The notes: generated by a model from the letters alone, not told the origin. Counted from the first letter of the stretch, positions 30,069 to 40,728 are shown. The stretch is DNA of 64,000 nucleotides from Heyndrickxia vini (GCF_016772275.1 NZ_CP065425.1:40001-104000), one strand, 5' to 3'. Numbers and translations: made by a program.

Positions 30069-30114
30069 AAAGATGCGTAGAAATCCACATTATAAAGGAT
30101 TTCTACGCATCTTT
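30069..30114. terminator. Perfect 18-bp hairpin between the tRNA operon and spoIIE
   Basis: Arms 30069-30086 and 30097-30114 pair perfectly over a 10-base loop. A T-rich run (CATTTTTT) follows only on the minus strand, yet no minus-strand gene precedes it. It may insulate the divergent tRNA and spoIIE promoters. I see no gene in the rest of 29982-30177. Confidence 0.5.
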
Positions 30115-30177
30115 ACTAATTAGAAGCTATCTAAATAATTCAAATATTGTATTGTTATTAAAGTTTTCGCTGAAAGA

Positions 30178-30243
30178 AGTCGAACTTTTCTTTCAATTGA
30201 CCCCTCTATTTTGACAAAGTTTTATGCTTGTCCATTTTATAAT
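30178..30243 (+). promoter_or_regulatory. Spo0A-activated promoter of spoIIE
   Basis: TTGACA (30211-30216) and TATAAT (30238-30243) are separated by 21 bases, the unusual spacing known for B. subtilis spoIIE. Near-consensus 0A boxes AGTCGAA (30178-30184) and TGACAAA (30212-30218) flank the -35 region, each 6 of 7. Confidence 0.75.
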
Positions 30244-30278
30244 GATAAGCAACGAATACGAATAGGGAGTGTTTAAAA

Positions 30279-32759
30279 ATGGCGAAGGTGAATCAAAGCT
30301 TTTTTGAACCTGGACGAAATGTTGATTTACACGAAACAAAAGTTGAGTTTTCGGAAGGGCTAAGGCGTTTTCAACTAAAGTTAAACCTTTTATTTTTGCA
30401 GAAGGGAGTCGTTTTATTATTAATAGGGTTTTTACTTGGACGTGCTATGATATTATCTCATTTAACCCCTTTTGCATTACCGTTTTTTGCATCCGTTTAT
30501 ATGATGAGACGTAAAAAAGCTCCGATTGTTCTAATTGGACTAGCAGTCGGAGCATTAACCGTTTCGATGGGAAACTCCTTTTACACATTACTGTCGGGAA
30601 TATTTTTTCTATTAACATATAAAACATTTAGTAAATTTCATAAGGATGAAATGAAAGTTATCCCTTTCTACGTATTAACCATTTCATTTATTTCCAAATG
30701 TTGCTATTTCTATATAATCCAACATCAAAATTTTACTATGTATGATAGTATGATGGCCGTTGTTGAAGCAAGTCTTTCATTTATTCTTACTCTCATCTTT
30801 ATGCAGAGTATTCCGTTATTATCACTAAGAAAAAGGAAAAAAACATTAAAAACAGAAGAAGTAGTAAGCTTAATTATTTTATTAGCTTCCGTATTAACAG
30901 GCACGATCGGCTGGTCGATGTATGACTTGTCCATTGAGCATATATTATCGAGATATTTAGTCCTAATTTTTGCTTTTGTTGCCGGAGCAACAGTTGGTTC
31001 GACCGTTGGGGTAGTGACTGGGCTCATTTTTAGCTTAGCGAATGTTTCTAGTTTCTATCAAATGAGTTTACTTGCCTTTTCTGGATTATTAGGCGGTCTT
31101 TTAAAAGAAGGAAGAAAAGTTGGTACTGCAATAGGTCTCCTCATTGCTACTTTGCTTATCGGAATGTATGGAGAGGCAAAGGCACCGTTAATCGTTAATA
31201 TCTATGAATCAGCAGTTGCGATTTTTCTTTTGTTTTTAACTCCTCAAAGTTTGACAGCTAAGCTTGCTAAACATATCCCTGGAACAAATGAACACACACA
31301 GGAACAACAACAGTATATAAGGAAAATAAGGGATATTACAGCCAATAGAGTGGAGCAGTTCTCCTCTGTTTTTCAGGCACTCTCCAAAAGTTTTTCACAA
31401 TATGATCAGTGGAGGGATCATGATGGGGAAGAACGTGAAATTGATTATTTCTTAAGCAATGTGACGGAGAAGACATGTCAAACCTGCTTTAAAAAGGAGC
31501 ATTGCTGGGCAAAAAACTTTAATAAAACCTATGATTTAATGAAAAAAGTAATTCATGAAACAGAAAACGGGGATGGGACAATTCCACATAGAGTTCATCG
31601 AGAATTTGATAAACATTGTACAAAAGCAAAAAAAGTAGAGGATGCAATCTTACAAGAATTGACGTTCTATCAAGCAAATCAAAAGTTAAAACTACAAGTT
31701 AAAGAAAGTAGGAAGCTTGTAGCAGAACAGTTGCTTGGGGTTTCAGAAGTAATGGGGGACTTTGCGAAGGAAATTCAACGAGAACGCGAAAACCATCATA
31801 AACAAGAGGAAATGATTTTGGATGCCCTTCAGGATTTTGGTCTGGATATTGAACATGTAGAAATTTATAGCTTGAATGTTGGAAACGTGGATATTGATAT
31901 GACGCTCCCATACTGTAATGGTCATGGTGAATGTGAAAAAATAATTGCTCCTCTCCTTTCTGATATTCTTGGCGAAACTATTGTTGTACAGAAAGAAGAA
32001 TGTGCATCGTATCCGGATGGTTTCTGTTATGTAACGTTTCGATCAGCTCAGGCATTTGTGGTAGAAACCGGTGTTGCGCATGCGGCTAAAGGAGGAGGGT
32101 TTGTGTCAGGCGACAGTTATTCAACAATAGATCTAGGTACGCGGAAATATGCAGTAGCGATAAGTGATGGTATGGGGAATGGGGAACGAGCCCATCATGA
32201 AAGCAATGAAACATTACGGCTTTTGCAAACTATTTTACAATCCGGGATTGAAGAGAAGGTAGCAATTAAATCTGTTAATTCAATTTTGTCTTTACGAACA
32301 ACAGATGAGATTTTTTCAACACTTGATCTAGCAATGATTGATTTGCAAAATGCTAGTGTCAGGTTTTTAAAAATAGGATCGACGCCAAGTTTTATTAAAC
32401 GGGGCGATCGAGTATTAAAAGTAGAATCAAGTAATTTACCAATGGGAATTATTCAAGAGTTTGACGTAGATGTAGTATCTGAGCAGCTTAAGGCAGGAGA
32501 TCTTTTAATCATGATGAGTGATGGAATTTTCGAAGGACCAAAACATGTAGAAAATTATGATTTATGGATGAGAAGGAAAATCCGTGAAATTGAAACGAAA
32601 GATCCACAAGAGATAGCTGACTTAATAATGGAGGAGGTAATTCGAACACGATCAGGAATGATTGAGGATGATATGACAATTGTAGTATCCAAAGTGGAGC
32701 ACAATACACCTAAATGGGCATCCATTCCAACCGGAAAACTTAAATCAATGATTTCCTAG
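30279..32759 (+). CDS. spoIIE: Stage II sporulation protein E (serine phosphatase)
   Basis: SpoIIE dephosphorylates SpoIIAA to activate sigma-F and interacts with FtsZ at the polar septum. The 826-residue protein has about ten N-terminal membrane spans (residues about 45-320), a central regulatory region with a cysteine cluster (CQTCFKKEHCW near 405), and a C-terminal PP2C domain (about 590-805) with AISDGMGNGERA and MMSDGIFEG supplying metal-binding aspartates. The ATG follows TAGGGAGTG. The promoter with 21-base spacing fits Spo0A control. Confidence 0.97.
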   Translation: MAKVNQSFFEPGRNVDLHETKVEFSEGLRRFQLKLNLLFLQKGVVLLLIGFLLGRAMILSHLTPFALPFFASVYMMRRKKAPIVLIGLAVGALTVSMGNSFYTLLSGIFFLLTYKTFSKFHKDEMKVIPFYVLTISFISKCCYFYIIQHQNFTMYDSMMAVVEASLSFILTLIFMQSIPLLSLRKRKKTLKTEEVVSLIILLASVLTGTIGWSMYDLSIEHILSRYLVLIFAFVAGATVGSTVGVVTGLIFSLANVSSFYQMSLLAFSGLLGGLLKEGRKVGTAIGLLIATLLIGMYGEAKAPLIVNIYESAVAIFLLFLTPQSLTAKLAKHIPGTNEHTQEQQQYIRKIRDITANRVEQFSSVFQALSKSFSQYDQWRDHDGEEREIDYFLSNVTEKTCQTCFKKEHCWAKNFNKTYDLMKKVIHETENGDGTIPHRVHREFDKHCTKAKKVEDAILQELTFYQANQKLKLQVKESRKLVAEQLLGVSEVMGDFAKEIQRERENHHKQEEMILDALQDFGLDIEHVEIYSLNVGNVDIDMTLPYCNGHGECEKIIAPLLSDILGETIVVQKEECASYPDGFCYVTFRSAQAFVVETGVAHAAKGGGFVSGDSYSTIDLGTRKYAVAISDGMGNGERAHHESNETLRLLQTILQSGIEEKVAIKSVNSILSLRTTDEIFSTLDLAMIDLQNASVRFLKIGSTPSFIKRGDRVLKVESSNLPMGIIQEFDVDVVSEQLKAGDLLIMMSDGIFEGPKHVENYDLWMRRKIREIETKDPQEIADLIMEEVIRTRSGMIEDDMTIVVSKVEHNTPKWASIPTGKLKSMIS

Positions 32760-32875
32760 GATAGTAGGTATGAATAGAATAGAAAATTCCTAAAGTATAA
32801 AATCTTTCCTAATCGTCGAAAATGATTGTAGGAATTCGATAATTAGCTTATCGACAGATTTAGGAGGGGAAAATA

Positions 32876-33613
32876 TTGAAAACAGGTACGCTAAAACAAA
32901 TCCTATTAATTACTGATGGCTGCTCCAATCAAGGTGAGGATCCAGTAGCGATGGCAGCTCTTGCAAATGAACAAGGTATTTCCGTGAATGTAATTGGTGT
33001 AGTAGAAAATGACGTAATTGATGAAAAGGGAATGAATGAAATTGAAAATATTGCAATGTCAGGTGGTGGTGTAAGTCAAATTGTTTACTCACAAACTCTA
33101 TCCCAAACGGTACAAATGGTAACTAGAAAGGCAATGACCCAAACATTACAAGGTGTAGTAAACAAAGAATTAAAACAAATTTTAGGAAAATCGGTAATGA
33201 TTGATGAGCTTCCTCCTGACCAAAGAGGTGAGGTGATGGAGGTTGTCGATGAATTAGGTGAAACAGTTGATCTGGAATTGTTGGTTCTTGTCGATACGAG
33301 TGCAAGTATGAAGCATAAACTTCCAACCGTTAAAGAAGCCTTATTAGATCTATCTTTAAGCCTAAATGCCAGAATGGGAAATAACCAATTCTCGGTCTTT
33401 GTATTTCCCGGGAAAAAGAAAGATGTCGAAAAATTGCTGGATTGGACACCTAAATTAGAATCTTTAACAGGCATTTTTTCCAAACTAAGTGTCGGTGGAA
33501 TAACGCCTACAGGTCCCGCAATGAAAGAAGCTTTGGCTCATTTTAACAAAAAACGATCTTTAAGGGGATTGCTATCAAATGATGATGAACAATACTTTGA
33601 AGAATCAATATAG
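32876..33613 (+). CDS. yabS: von Willebrand factor A domain protein YabS
   Basis: The 245-residue protein matches YabS. The first 75 residues resemble the second half of a VWA fold (LLITDGCSNQGEDP, VNVIGV); a full MIDAS-type start then appears (LVLVDTSASMKHKLP, DxSxS) with a later T (GGITPTGPAM). The arrangement is native to the family and is not a truncation. The function is unknown, but it always accompanies the kinase gene yabT. The TTG start at 32876 follows TAGGAGGGG. Its end overlaps yabT by 35 bases. Confidence 0.85.
   Translation: MKTGTLKQILLITDGCSNQGEDPVAMAALANEQGISVNVIGVVENDVIDEKGMNEIENIAMSGGGVSQIVYSQTLSQTVQMVTRKAMTQTLQGVVNKELKQILGKSVMIDELPPDQRGEVMEVVDELGETVDLELLVLVDTSASMKHKLPTVKEALLDLSLSLNARMGNNQFSVFVFPGKKKDVEKLLDWTPKLESLTGIFSKLSVGGITPTGPAMKEALAHFNKKRSLRGLLSNDDEQYFEESI
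33403..33416. promoter_or_regulatory. Candidate Noc-binding site inside yabS
   Basis: ATTTCCCGGGAAAA differs from the palindromic Noc consensus ATTTCCCGGGAAAT at the last base only. Noc, a ParB paralogue, binds many such sites to block division over the nucleoid. Confidence 0.5.
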
Positions 33614-34571
33614 TTTTCCTTCCGGAACGATTGTCTATGGAAAGTGGCATCATAATCGTTACACCATCGTTAAGGAGCTTGGATCGGGTGCTAACGGAAT
33701 TGTTTATTTAGCTAAATGCCAAAACGATTTGGTAGCATTAAAAATGAGTGATAACACAATGTCTGTTACTTCCGAGGTTAATGTTCTAAAAGCATTCAAG
33801 AAGGTCCAAGGGTCAACCCTCGGGCCTTCTTTGTTAGATATTGATGATTGGGAAAGGAAAACAAGGAGAATCCCTTTCTATGTGATGGAGTATATACAAG
33901 GCCCTGATTTATTAACGTTTATTCAAACAAAGGGTCATTCATGGTCGGGAGTCTTAATTCTTCAACTATTAAATGATCTTTATCGTCTCCACCAAGAAGG
34001 TTGGGTGTTCGGTGATTTGAAACCTGAAAATTTAATTATTACGGATTCCCCAACCAAAATTCGTTGTATTGATGTGGGCGGTACAACAATGCAAGGAAGA
34101 GCTATAAAGGAATTCACGGAGTTTTTTGACCGGGGATATTGGGGTGCAGGATCAAGAAAGGCGGAACCGTCTTATGATTTATTTGCAGTTGCTATGATAC
34201 TTATTAATTTGTCCTTTCCTTCAAGATTCACAAAAAAAGGTGATGGCATAGAACAATTAATAAAGGTTGTTGAAGCGAAACCAGAGCTGGACAAATATCG
34301 TAATGTCCTAATAAAGGCGTTAACCGGTAAATATGTTACAGCATTAGAAATGCGAAAAGACCTTTTGAAAGTTCTATCAAATGATTCTAACGGTACCCAA
34401 CAGCGAAAACCTATTCAAAGAAACAAAATGAAACCAAACGGGAAACCAATTAATCGAACTAGGCAGGGAAAACGGAAACAAAGAAAAACTACTCGTGTAT
34501 TTGAAACGGTTTGCATTGTTTTGATTGTCTCCTTCCTCTATTTTATCTATATTTATGGTCAGTTATTGTAG
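33579..34571 (+). CDS. yabT: Serine/threonine protein kinase YabT
   Basis: YabT is a sporulation-linked Hanks-type kinase, activated by DNA in B. subtilis, where it phosphorylates RecA. The 330-residue protein has a glycine loop (LGSGANGIVYLA near residue 35), the lysine in VALKMS, a catalytic loop FGDLKPENL near 143, and CIDVGGT in place of DFG. After a basic linker (about 268-305) a single C-terminal membrane helix follows (about 308-328). Three tandem ATGs (33579, 33582, 33585) leave the exact start open. It has no PASTA repeats. Confidence 0.93.
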   Translation: MMMNNTLKNQYSFPSGTIVYGKWHHNRYTIVKELGSGANGIVYLAKCQNDLVALKMSDNTMSVTSEVNVLKAFKKVQGSTLGPSLLDIDDWERKTRRIPFYVMEYIQGPDLLTFIQTKGHSWSGVLILQLLNDLYRLHQEGWVFGDLKPENLIITDSPTKIRCIDVGGTTMQGRAIKEFTEFFDRGYWGAGSRKAEPSYDLFAVAMILINLSFPSRFTKKGDGIEQLIKVVEAKPELDKYRNVLIKALTGKYVTALEMRKDLLKVLSNDSNGTQQRKPIQRNKMKPNGKPINRTRQGKRKQRKTTRVFETVCIVLIVSFLYFIYIYGQLL

Positions 34572-34703
34572 AGAACATATTAAAACAAACTTTTCACAAA
34601 TTAATCGATTATGAGAATTCATTTATTGGTACAATGAAAAGTATAAAATAGCCAAGTGGAAAGTTAGGAAAACCATTATTCATTACGAAAAGGAACGAGT
34701 TTA

Positions 34704-36119
34704 ATGCTTGTGTTTGAAAAGAAAATAGCCGATTTTATTAAAAAGAATAACTTATTAAACCACGGTGATTCTGTTTTAGTTGGTGTGTCAGGTGGCCCTG
34801 ATTCTATTGCATTACTTCATTACCTACATCAAAAGAAAACTAAATATCACCTTTCAATTATGGTGGCACATGTTGACCACATGTTAAGAGGGAATGAATC
34901 ATATAATGACCTTAAGTTTGTTCAAAATCTTTGTGAACAGTGGGATATTTTTTGTGAGTCAGTCCAAATAAATATTCAAGAAAAAATGATACATGAACAA
35001 AAAGGGTTCGAAGAAACAGCACGAATATATCGTTATCAATTTTTTGCAGAAATGATGGAACGATATGATCATCACAAACTTTTATTAGGTCATCACGGAG
35101 ACGACCAAATAGAAACCATATTAATGAGATTAACACGTGGTAGTACTGGTAAGGGAAGAGCAGGTATTCCAATCACTCGCCCTTTTGCAAACGGAGAAAT
35201 TGTCAGGCCACTCCTTTGTTTAACTAAAAAGGAGATTGAAGAATATTGTAATTTTTATGATTTACATCCAAGAATAGATCCAAGCAATCATGATCAAGAT
35301 TATACGAGAAATCGTTACCGATTAAAGGTTTTACCCTTTTTAAAAAGGGAAAACCCTCATGTACAGGAACATTTTCAACGTTTTAGTGAGGAAATAACCG
35401 AAGATGAGGATTATTTACAGGAATTAACGCTGCTAAAAATGAATAAGTTATGGAATAAAAATGAAAATGAAATTACGATTGAAATTCCCTTGTTCAATGC
35501 AATGCCTTTGCCTTTACAAAGAAGAGGGATTCAACTAATATTAAACTATCTTTACAAAGAAAATCTTTCTATTACAACTACCCATCATACAGACGCTATT
35601 CGAGACTTATTGGCAGATCAAAAACCATCGGGTCAACTAGACCTTCCATTAGGTTTAAAAGTAAGAAGGTCATATCAAAGATGTATATTCTCTTTTAAGC
35701 GAGAGAAGCAAACACATACATATGAAGTAGAATTATTCAAAGATAAGGAAGAAAGTTTACCTAATGGGTATTTGATGAAATTAACCGAAGGGAAGGTATA
35801 TGAACTTCAAGATGATGAAATATATTTACAATTAGATGAAGCTCAGCTCCCATTAATTATAAGAAGCAAAAGAATTGGCGATCGAATGAGGGTAAAAGGA
35901 CTAAACGGAACCAAAAAAGTGAAGGATATATTTATTGATGAAAAAATCCCGAAAGATAAAAGGGAAGATTGGCCGATTGTCACTGATAATGAAGGCAAAA
36001 TTTTATGGATACCGCATTTGAAAAAATCCAGCTTCTGTTTTTTGCCAAATCCAGAACAATCTTGTTACATCTTACAATACTCAAAGCAAACAACTCCTAG
36101 GGGGCAAGCATTTCAATGA
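34704..36119 (+). CDS. tilS: tRNA(Ile)-lysidine synthetase
   Basis: TilS converts C34 of tRNA(Ile)CAU to lysidine so it reads AUA. The 471-residue protein has the PP-loop SGGPDS at residues 29-34, [25 protein letters not shown] and [12 protein letters not shown] in the catalytic half, and the C-terminal TilS substrate-binding domains. The last 4 bases overlap hpt (ATGA). The upstream 130 bases hold no clear promoter. Confidence 0.96.
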   Translation: MLVFEKKIADFIKKNNLLNHGDSVLVGVSGGPDSIALLHYLHQKKTKYHLSIMVAHVDHMLRGNESYNDLKFVQNLCEQWDIFCESVQINIQEKMIHEQKGFEETARIYRYQFFAEMMERYDHHKLLLGHHGDDQIETILMRLTRGSTGKGRAGIPITRPFANGEIVRPLLCLTKKEIEEYCNFYDLHPRIDPSNHDQDYTRNRYRLKVLPFLKRENPHVQEHFQRFSEEITEDEDYLQELTLLKMNKLWNKNENEITIEIPLFNAMPLPLQRRGIQLILNYLYKENLSITTTHHTDAIRDLLADQKPSGQLDLPLGLKVRRSYQRCIFSFKREKQTHTYEVELFKDKEESLPNGYLMKLTEGKVYELQDDEIYLQLDEAQLPLIIRSKRIGDRMRVKGLNGTKKVKDIFIDEKIPKDKREDWPIVTDNEGKILWIPHLKKSSFCFLPNPEQSCYILQYSKQTTPRGQAFQ

Positions 36120-36661
36120 AACAGGATATTGAAAAGGTATTAATTAGCGAAGAAGAAATACAGAAGAAAACAAAGGAATTAGCTGAACAACTAACAATGG
36201 AATATAAGGATCGTTTCCCATTGGCAATCGGTGTTTTAAAAGGCGCTATGTTGTTTATGTCAGATCTGTTAAAGCAAGTGGATACATATTTGGAAATGGA
36301 TTTTATGGATGTATCCAGCTACGGTAAATCTATGGTTTCTTCAGGAGAAGTGAAGATTTTGAAAGATCTCGATACTTCTGTTGAAGGAAGAGATATTTTA
36401 ATCATAGAAGATATCATTGATAGCGGTCTTACTTTAAGTTATTTAGTTGAGTTATTCCGTTATCGAAAAGCAAAATCCATAAAAATTGTAACCTTATTAG
36501 ATAAACCAACTGGAAGAAAAGCAAATATTGAAGCAGATTATGTCGGCTTTAATGTTCCGGATGCCTTTGTTGTAGGATATGGATTAGATTATGCTGAGAG
36601 GTATCGTAATTTACCTTATATTGGAGTGTTGAAACCATCTGTGTATAACAAAGGTGAATAA
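36116..36661 (+). CDS. hpt: Hypoxanthine-guanine phosphoribosyltransferase
   Basis: Hpt salvages hypoxanthine and guanine with PRPP. The 181-residue type I PRTase has the PRPP loop [14 protein letters not shown] near residue 95, the flexible-loop region [15 protein letters not shown], and LLDKPTGRK. It is coupled to tilS by a 4-base overlap and lies 115 bases before ftsH. In B. subtilis TilS and HprT together activate ftsH transcription, which fits this order. Confidence 0.97.
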   Translation: MKQDIEKVLISEEEIQKKTKELAEQLTMEYKDRFPLAIGVLKGAMLFMSDLLKQVDTYLEMDFMDVSSYGKSMVSSGEVKILKDLDTSVEGRDILIIEDIIDSGLTLSYLVELFRYRKAKSIKIVTLLDKPTGRKANIEADYVGFNVPDAFVVGYGLDYAERYRNLPYIGVLKPSVYNKGE

Positions 36662-36710
36662 GTTCAAAATAAAGTTTGAGAACATCTAACATAATCCAAA
36701 AGGTAAATTG

Positions 36711-36738
36711 TTGTAATGTTGAGAATTTCTATGATACT
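36711..36738 (+). promoter_or_regulatory. Possible sigma-A promoter of ftsH
   Basis: TTGTAA, a 16-base spacer and GATACT lie about 40 bases upstream of ftsH. The match is moderate. Confidence 0.4.
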
Positions 36739-36776
36739 ATTGAATATAGTTTTTTGACCGTGGGAGGAGGTAAGGA

Positions 36777-38795
36777 ATGAGTAGAATCTTTAGAAATACC
36801 ATCTTTTATGTATTATTATTTCTCGTCCTTATTGGAATTGTAAGCTATTTTAACAATAACAATGAGTCGACAAAAGATTTAACATATGACCAATTTATTT
36901 CCCATTTAGAAAAAGGGGACGTAAAGGATTTTTCATCGCAGCCTGAAAGAGGTGTGTATGAAGTTCGAGGGGAATTAAAGGATAACGAAAAGACAAAGTT
37001 CGTTACGTATGTACTGAATAGTCCGTCAGCTCTCGAACGTATTGAAAAGGCGGTAAATGCCACTAATACTGAAATGAAAAATATGCCTGCTAAAGAAACC
37101 AATGGTTGGGTGTCGTTTTTCACATCAATTATTCCGTTTGTGATTATTTTTATCCTTTTCTTCTTCTTGTTAAATCAAGCCCAAGGCGGCGGTGGCCGTG
37201 TAATGAATTTTGGGAAAAGTAAAGCGAAGCTTTACAATGATGAAAAGAAAAAGGTTCGTTTCCGTGATGTTGCCGGGGCGGATGAAGAGAAGCAAGAACT
37301 TGTTGAAATAGTAGAGTTTTTAAAGGACCCACGCAAATTTGCTGAGTTAGGTGCAAGGATTCCGAAAGGTGTTTTACTTGTTGGACCTCCCGGAACTGGT
37401 AAAACTTTATTAGCGCGTGCTGTTGCCGGTGAAGCCGGAGTTCCGTTTTTCTCAATCAGTGGTTCTGACTTTGTAGAAATGTTTGTCGGTGTCGGTGCTT
37501 CTCGTGTTCGTGATTTATTTGAAAACGCGAAGAAAAACGCTCCATGTATTATCTTTATCGATGAAATCGACGCTGTAGGTCGTCAACGTGGTGCAGGTCT
37601 TGGTGGCGGTCATGATGAACGTGAACAAACATTAAACCAATTACTTGTTGAAATGGATGGCTTTGGAGCTAACGAAGGAATTATTATTGTTGCAGCAACA
37701 AATAGACCTGATATTCTCGATCCCGCTTTATTACGTCCCGGACGTTTCGACCGTCAAATTACTGTAGATCGTCCAGATGTAAATGGTCGTGAAGCTGTTC
37801 TGCGTGTTCACGCAAGAAATAAGCCGTTAGATGGAGATGTTGATTTAAAAGCCATTTCTCAAAGAACACCAGGATTTTCAGGTGCAGATTTAGAAAACTT
37901 ATTAAATGAAGCGGCTCTTGTTGCAGCTAGACAAAACAAAAAGAAAATTGATATGTCAGATGTAGACGAAGCGACAGATAGAATCATCGCGGGTGTATCG
38001 AAGAGAAGCCGTGTTGTTTCTAAAAAGGAAAGAAAAATTGTTGCTTATCATGAAAGTGGACATACGATAATAGGGCTAGTGTTAGATGAAGCGGAAATGG
38101 TTCATAAAGTTACAATCGTTCCACGCGGTCAAGCTGGAGGGTATGCAGTCATGTTACCGAAGGAAGATCGTTATCTAATGACAAAACCTGAACTACTTGA
38201 TAAAATCACAGGACTTTTAGGTGGACGTGTTGCAGAGGAAGTTACTTTTGGCGAAGTTTCGACTGGGGCTTCAAACGACTTCCAACGCGCGACTAATATT
38301 GCTAGAAAAATGGTGACTGAATACGGAATGAGTGACAAGCTTGGTCCTCTTCAATTTGGTCAATCACAAGGTGGTCAAGTGTTCTTAGGCCGCGATTTTA
38401 ATAATGAGCAAAATTACTCTGATAAGATTGCTTATGAAATCGATACTGAGATTCAAGATATTATTAAAGAATGTTATGAACGAGCTAGAAAGATCATCCT
38501 TGAAAATCGTGAAAAATTCACGATCATTGCAGAAACATTGCTAGAAGTTGAGACGTTAGATGCTGAACAAATTAAGCATATTTATGATCACGGTACATTA
38601 CCTGATAGAAAATCCTCTACAACTGAACAATTAAAATTCGATAAAGAAGACTCAACTGATCCGTTAAAGGTCAATATTCAGAAAAAGCAGGAAGACTTCA
38701 TTAAATCAGATGAATCAAAAGATGAGGATCGTCCTGAAAAATTTGGACCTACAAGAGTTTCTAACCAAGAGGATAAAGACGAACCGAAAGAATAA
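36777..38795 (+). CDS. ftsH: ATP-dependent zinc metalloprotease FtsH
   Basis: FtsH degrades membrane and regulatory proteins. The 672-residue protein has two N-terminal membrane helices (about 7-25 and 112-132) around an extracytoplasmic domain, an AAA module with Walker A GPPGTGKT (about 203-210), Walker [12 protein letters not shown] and the pore motif FVG, and a peptidase domain with the zinc motif HESGH (about 425-429). The tail is acidic and lysine-rich. GGGAGGAGG precedes the ATG. Confidence 0.98.
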   Translation: MSRIFRNTIFYVLLFLVLIGIVSYFNNNNESTKDLTYDQFISHLEKGDVKDFSSQPERGVYEVRGELKDNEKTKFVTYVLNSPSALERIEKAVNATNTEMKNMPAKETNGWVSFFTSIIPFVIIFILFFFLLNQAQGGGGRVMNFGKSKAKLYNDEKKKVRFRDVAGADEEKQELVEIVEFLKDPRKFAELGARIPKGVLLVGPPGTGKTLLARAVAGEAGVPFFSISGSDFVEMFVGVGASRVRDLFENAKKNAPCIIFIDEIDAVGRQRGAGLGGGHDEREQTLNQLLVEMDGFGANEGIIIVAATNRPDILDPALLRPGRFDRQITVDRPDVNGREAVLRVHARNKPLDGDVDLKAISQRTPGFSGADLENLLNEAALVAARQNKKKIDMSDVDEATDRIIAGVSKRSRVVSKKERKIVAYHESGHTIIGLVLDEAEMVHKVTIVPRGQAGGYAVMLPKEDRYLMTKPELLDKITGLLGGRVAEEVTFGEVSTGASNDFQRATNIARKMVTEYGMSDKLGPLQFGQSQGGQVFLGRDFNNEQNYSDKIAYEIDTEIQDIIKECYERARKIILENREKFTIIAETLLEVETLDAEQIKHIYDHGTLPDRKSSTTEQLKFDKEDSTDPLKVNIQKKQEDFIKSDESKDEDRPEKFGPTRVSNQEDKDEPKE

Positions 38796-38806
38796 AATAT
38801 TTCTTA

Positions 38807-38850
38807 AAAGGACATCGTTATTATATAATAGCGATGTCCTTTTTTTTTAC
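38807..38850 (+). terminator. Terminator of ftsH
   Basis: AAAGGACATCGTTATT pairs with AATAGCGATGTCCTTT (one G-U), followed by a run of T. Confidence 0.9.
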
Positions 38851-38914
38851 GTTTATAAGCAAAATTATGGTATGATGTTGGCATGTAAATTAGAATAGTT
38901 AAAGTGGTGAAAAT

Positions 38915-39685
38915 ATGTTATTCGTATTAGACGTTGGAAATACAAATATTGTATTAGGTGTATATGATAAAGATGATTTAAAGTATCATTGGCGCGTTGA
39001 AACTAACCGCCATAAAACAGAAGACGAATATGCAATGATTATCCGGTCGCTATTCCAGCATGTTGGAATAGAATTTAAAGATATAAATGGAATAATTATT
39101 TCAACCGTTGTTCCACCAATTATGTATACATTAGAAAGAATGTGTAATAAGTATTTTCATGTAAAACCTTTAGTAGTTGGACCGGGAATTAAAACGGGCT
39201 TAGATATAAAGTATGAAAATCCTCGTGAGGTCGGTGCAGATAGAATTGTTAATGCTGTGGCAGGGATTAATGAATATGGCAGTCCCCTTATTATTGTTGA
39301 TTTTGGCACTGCGACAACCTTTTGTTATATAAATGAACATAGCCAGTATATGGGGGGAGCAATCTCTCCTGGCATTGGAATATCAGCTGAAGCTTTATAT
39401 TCAAGAGCGGCAAAACTACCAAGAATAGAAATTGCAAAGACGGAAGAAATAATCGGCAAAAATACTGTTGCTGCGATGCAAGCTGGTCTTGTATATGGCT
39501 ATGTCGGACAAGTTGAAGGTATTGTTAACCGTATGAAAGCAAACAGTAAAAAGGAGCCGATTGTCGTAGCAACTGGGGGCCATGCAAATTTAATAGCTAG
39601 TGAATCTAAGGCCATTGATATTGTAGATTCATTTTTAACTTTAAAAGGCTTGCGGCTAATTTATAAAAGAAATATGAATGATTGA
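38915..39685 (+). CDS. coaX: Type III pantothenate kinase
   Basis: CoaX phosphorylates pantothenate in CoA synthesis. The 256-residue ASKHA-fold protein has [17 protein letters not shown] at the N-terminus, [26 protein letters not shown] near residue 125, and the [15 protein letters not shown] loop. AAGTGGTG precedes the ATG. A TATGAT at 38871 with an upstream TG could be its extended -10 element. The stop lies within a few bases of the hslO ribosome-binding site, so the two genes are coupled. Confidence 0.96.
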   Translation: MLFVLDVGNTNIVLGVYDKDDLKYHWRVETNRHKTEDEYAMIIRSLFQHVGIEFKDINGIIISTVVPPIMYTLERMCNKYFHVKPLVVGPGIKTGLDIKYENPREVGADRIVNAVAGINEYGSPLIIVDFGTATTFCYINEHSQYMGGAISPGIGISAEALYSRAAKLPRIEIAKTEEIIGKNTVAAMQAGLVYGYVGQVEGIVNRMKANSKKEPIVVATGGHANLIASESKAIDIVDSFLTLKGLRLIYKRNMND

Positions 39686-39698
39686 AGGGAATGTTATC

Positions 39699-40577
39699 AT
39701 GGGTGATTATTTAGTAAAGGCTTTAGCGTATAATAATCAAGTTCGTGCTTATGCGGTAACAAGTACAGAAACAGTCGGAGAGGCTGTTCGAAGACATTAC
39801 ACATGGCCGACAGCATCTGCTGCATTAGGACGCTCAATGACAGCGGGTGTGATGATGGGCGCAATGTTAAAAGGGGAAGAAAAACTTACTATCAAAATTG
39901 AAGGTAACGGTCCGGTTGGCCCGATTCTTGTTGATAGTAATTCAAAAGGTGAAGTGCGTGGCTATGTTACAAATCCCCAAGTTCACTTTGATTTGAATGA
40001 AAAAGGTAAATTGGATGTGCGAAGGGCTGTAGGCTCCGAGGGAACATTAACAGTTGTTAAGGATTTAGGTTTAAGGGAAAACTTCTCGGGGCAAGTTCCT
40101 ATCGTATCTGGTGAACTTGGCGAGGATTTTACTTATTATTTTGCTACATCCGAACAAACTCCGTCATCCGTAGGTGTAGGAGTACTTGTAAATCCTGATA
40201 ATTCGATTCTTGCATCTGGTGGATTTATTATTCAATTACTACCTGGAACAGACGATCGTGTCATTGATGAAATCGAAAAAAGACTTCAATCAACAGAACC
40301 GATTTCAAAATTAATCCAAAAGGGGTTGAAACCAGAAGAAATTTTAGAGAATATACTAGGGGAAGACAATGTAAAAGTTGTTGAAACGATGCCAGTACAA
40401 TTTAAATGCAATTGTTCAAAAGAACGTTTTGGCGCAGCTATTATTAGCTTAGGAAAAGATGAAATTCAGGATATGATTGTTGAAGATGGAAAAGCCGAAG
40501 CTCAATGCCATTTTTGTAATGAAAAGTACTTATTTTCCAAAGAGGAATTAGAAGAACTCCTAGACGAAGCGAATTAA
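39699..40577 (+). CDS. hslO: Redox-regulated chaperone Hsp33
   Basis: Hsp33 holds unfolded proteins after oxidative stress. The 292-residue protein has the N-terminal dimerisation fold ([32 protein letters not shown]) and the C-terminal zinc switch with C-N-C near residue 238 and C-H-F-C near 271. The ATG at 39699 follows GAAGGGA and homologues start MGDYLVKA; an in-frame ATG at 39678 overlaps the end of coaX. The yacD prolyl-isomerase gene that follows in B. subtilis is missing here; cysK is next. Confidence 0.96.
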   Translation: MGDYLVKALAYNNQVRAYAVTSTETVGEAVRRHYTWPTASAALGRSMTAGVMMGAMLKGEEKLTIKIEGNGPVGPILVDSNSKGEVRGYVTNPQVHFDLNEKGKLDVRRAVGSEGTLTVVKDLGLRENFSGQVPIVSGELGEDFTYYFATSEQTPSSVGVGVLVNPDNSILASGGFIIQLLPGTDDRVIDEIEKRLQSTEPISKLIQKGLKPEEILENILGEDNVKVVETMPVQFKCNCSKERFGAAIISLGKDEIQDMIVEDGKAEAQCHFCNEKYLFSKEELEELLDEAN

Positions 40578-40603
40578 TTATTCATACGGATATTTTAGGA
40601 AGA

Positions 40604-40640
40604 AAGGCATAAGTATATAATACTTGTGTCTTTATTTTTT
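40604..40640 (+). terminator. Terminator of coaX-hslO
   Basis: A 13-bp stem with two G-U pairs (AAGGCATAAGTAT with ATACTTGTGTCTT) and a 3-base loop is followed by TATTTTTT. Confidence 0.75.
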
Positions 40641-40653
40641 AAAAGTTTTTTCT

Positions 40654-40716
40654 TTGACTTTTTAAGTAGTAAATGATAAATTTGAAATAATTAAACCAAT
40701 AAAAATACTCGGAATT
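40654..40716 (+). promoter_or_regulatory. cysK promoter with possible CymR operator
   Basis: TTGACT (40654) is followed, after a 17-base spacer, by TAAATT. Just downstream, 40692-40716 begins TAAACC and ends TCGGAATT, resembling the CymR motif that ends TNGGAATT. CymR with CysK controls cysteine genes in B. subtilis. The operator call rests on a remembered consensus and is tentative. Confidence 0.35.
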
Positions 40717-40728
40717 TGAGGTGGTAAA

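Noticed and set aside
29972-30214. 80-codon plus-strand frame between tRNA-Met and spoIIE
   Set aside because: It overlaps the tRNA promoter, the 18-bp hairpin and the Spo0A box region, has no ribosome-binding site and resembles no family.
32876-33613. YabS as a truncated VWA protein missing its N-terminus
   Set aside because: The YabS family normally starts at this point and has about this length; a good ribosome-binding site precedes the TTG.
33579-34571. YabT as a PASTA-type PrkC kinase
   Set aside because: There is no extracellular repeat region after the membrane helix; the helix is C-terminal as in YabT.
38710-38898. 62-codon frame across the ftsH end and its terminator
   Set aside because: It is a shifted frame of ftsH that reads through a strong terminator; no ribosome-binding site or homology.
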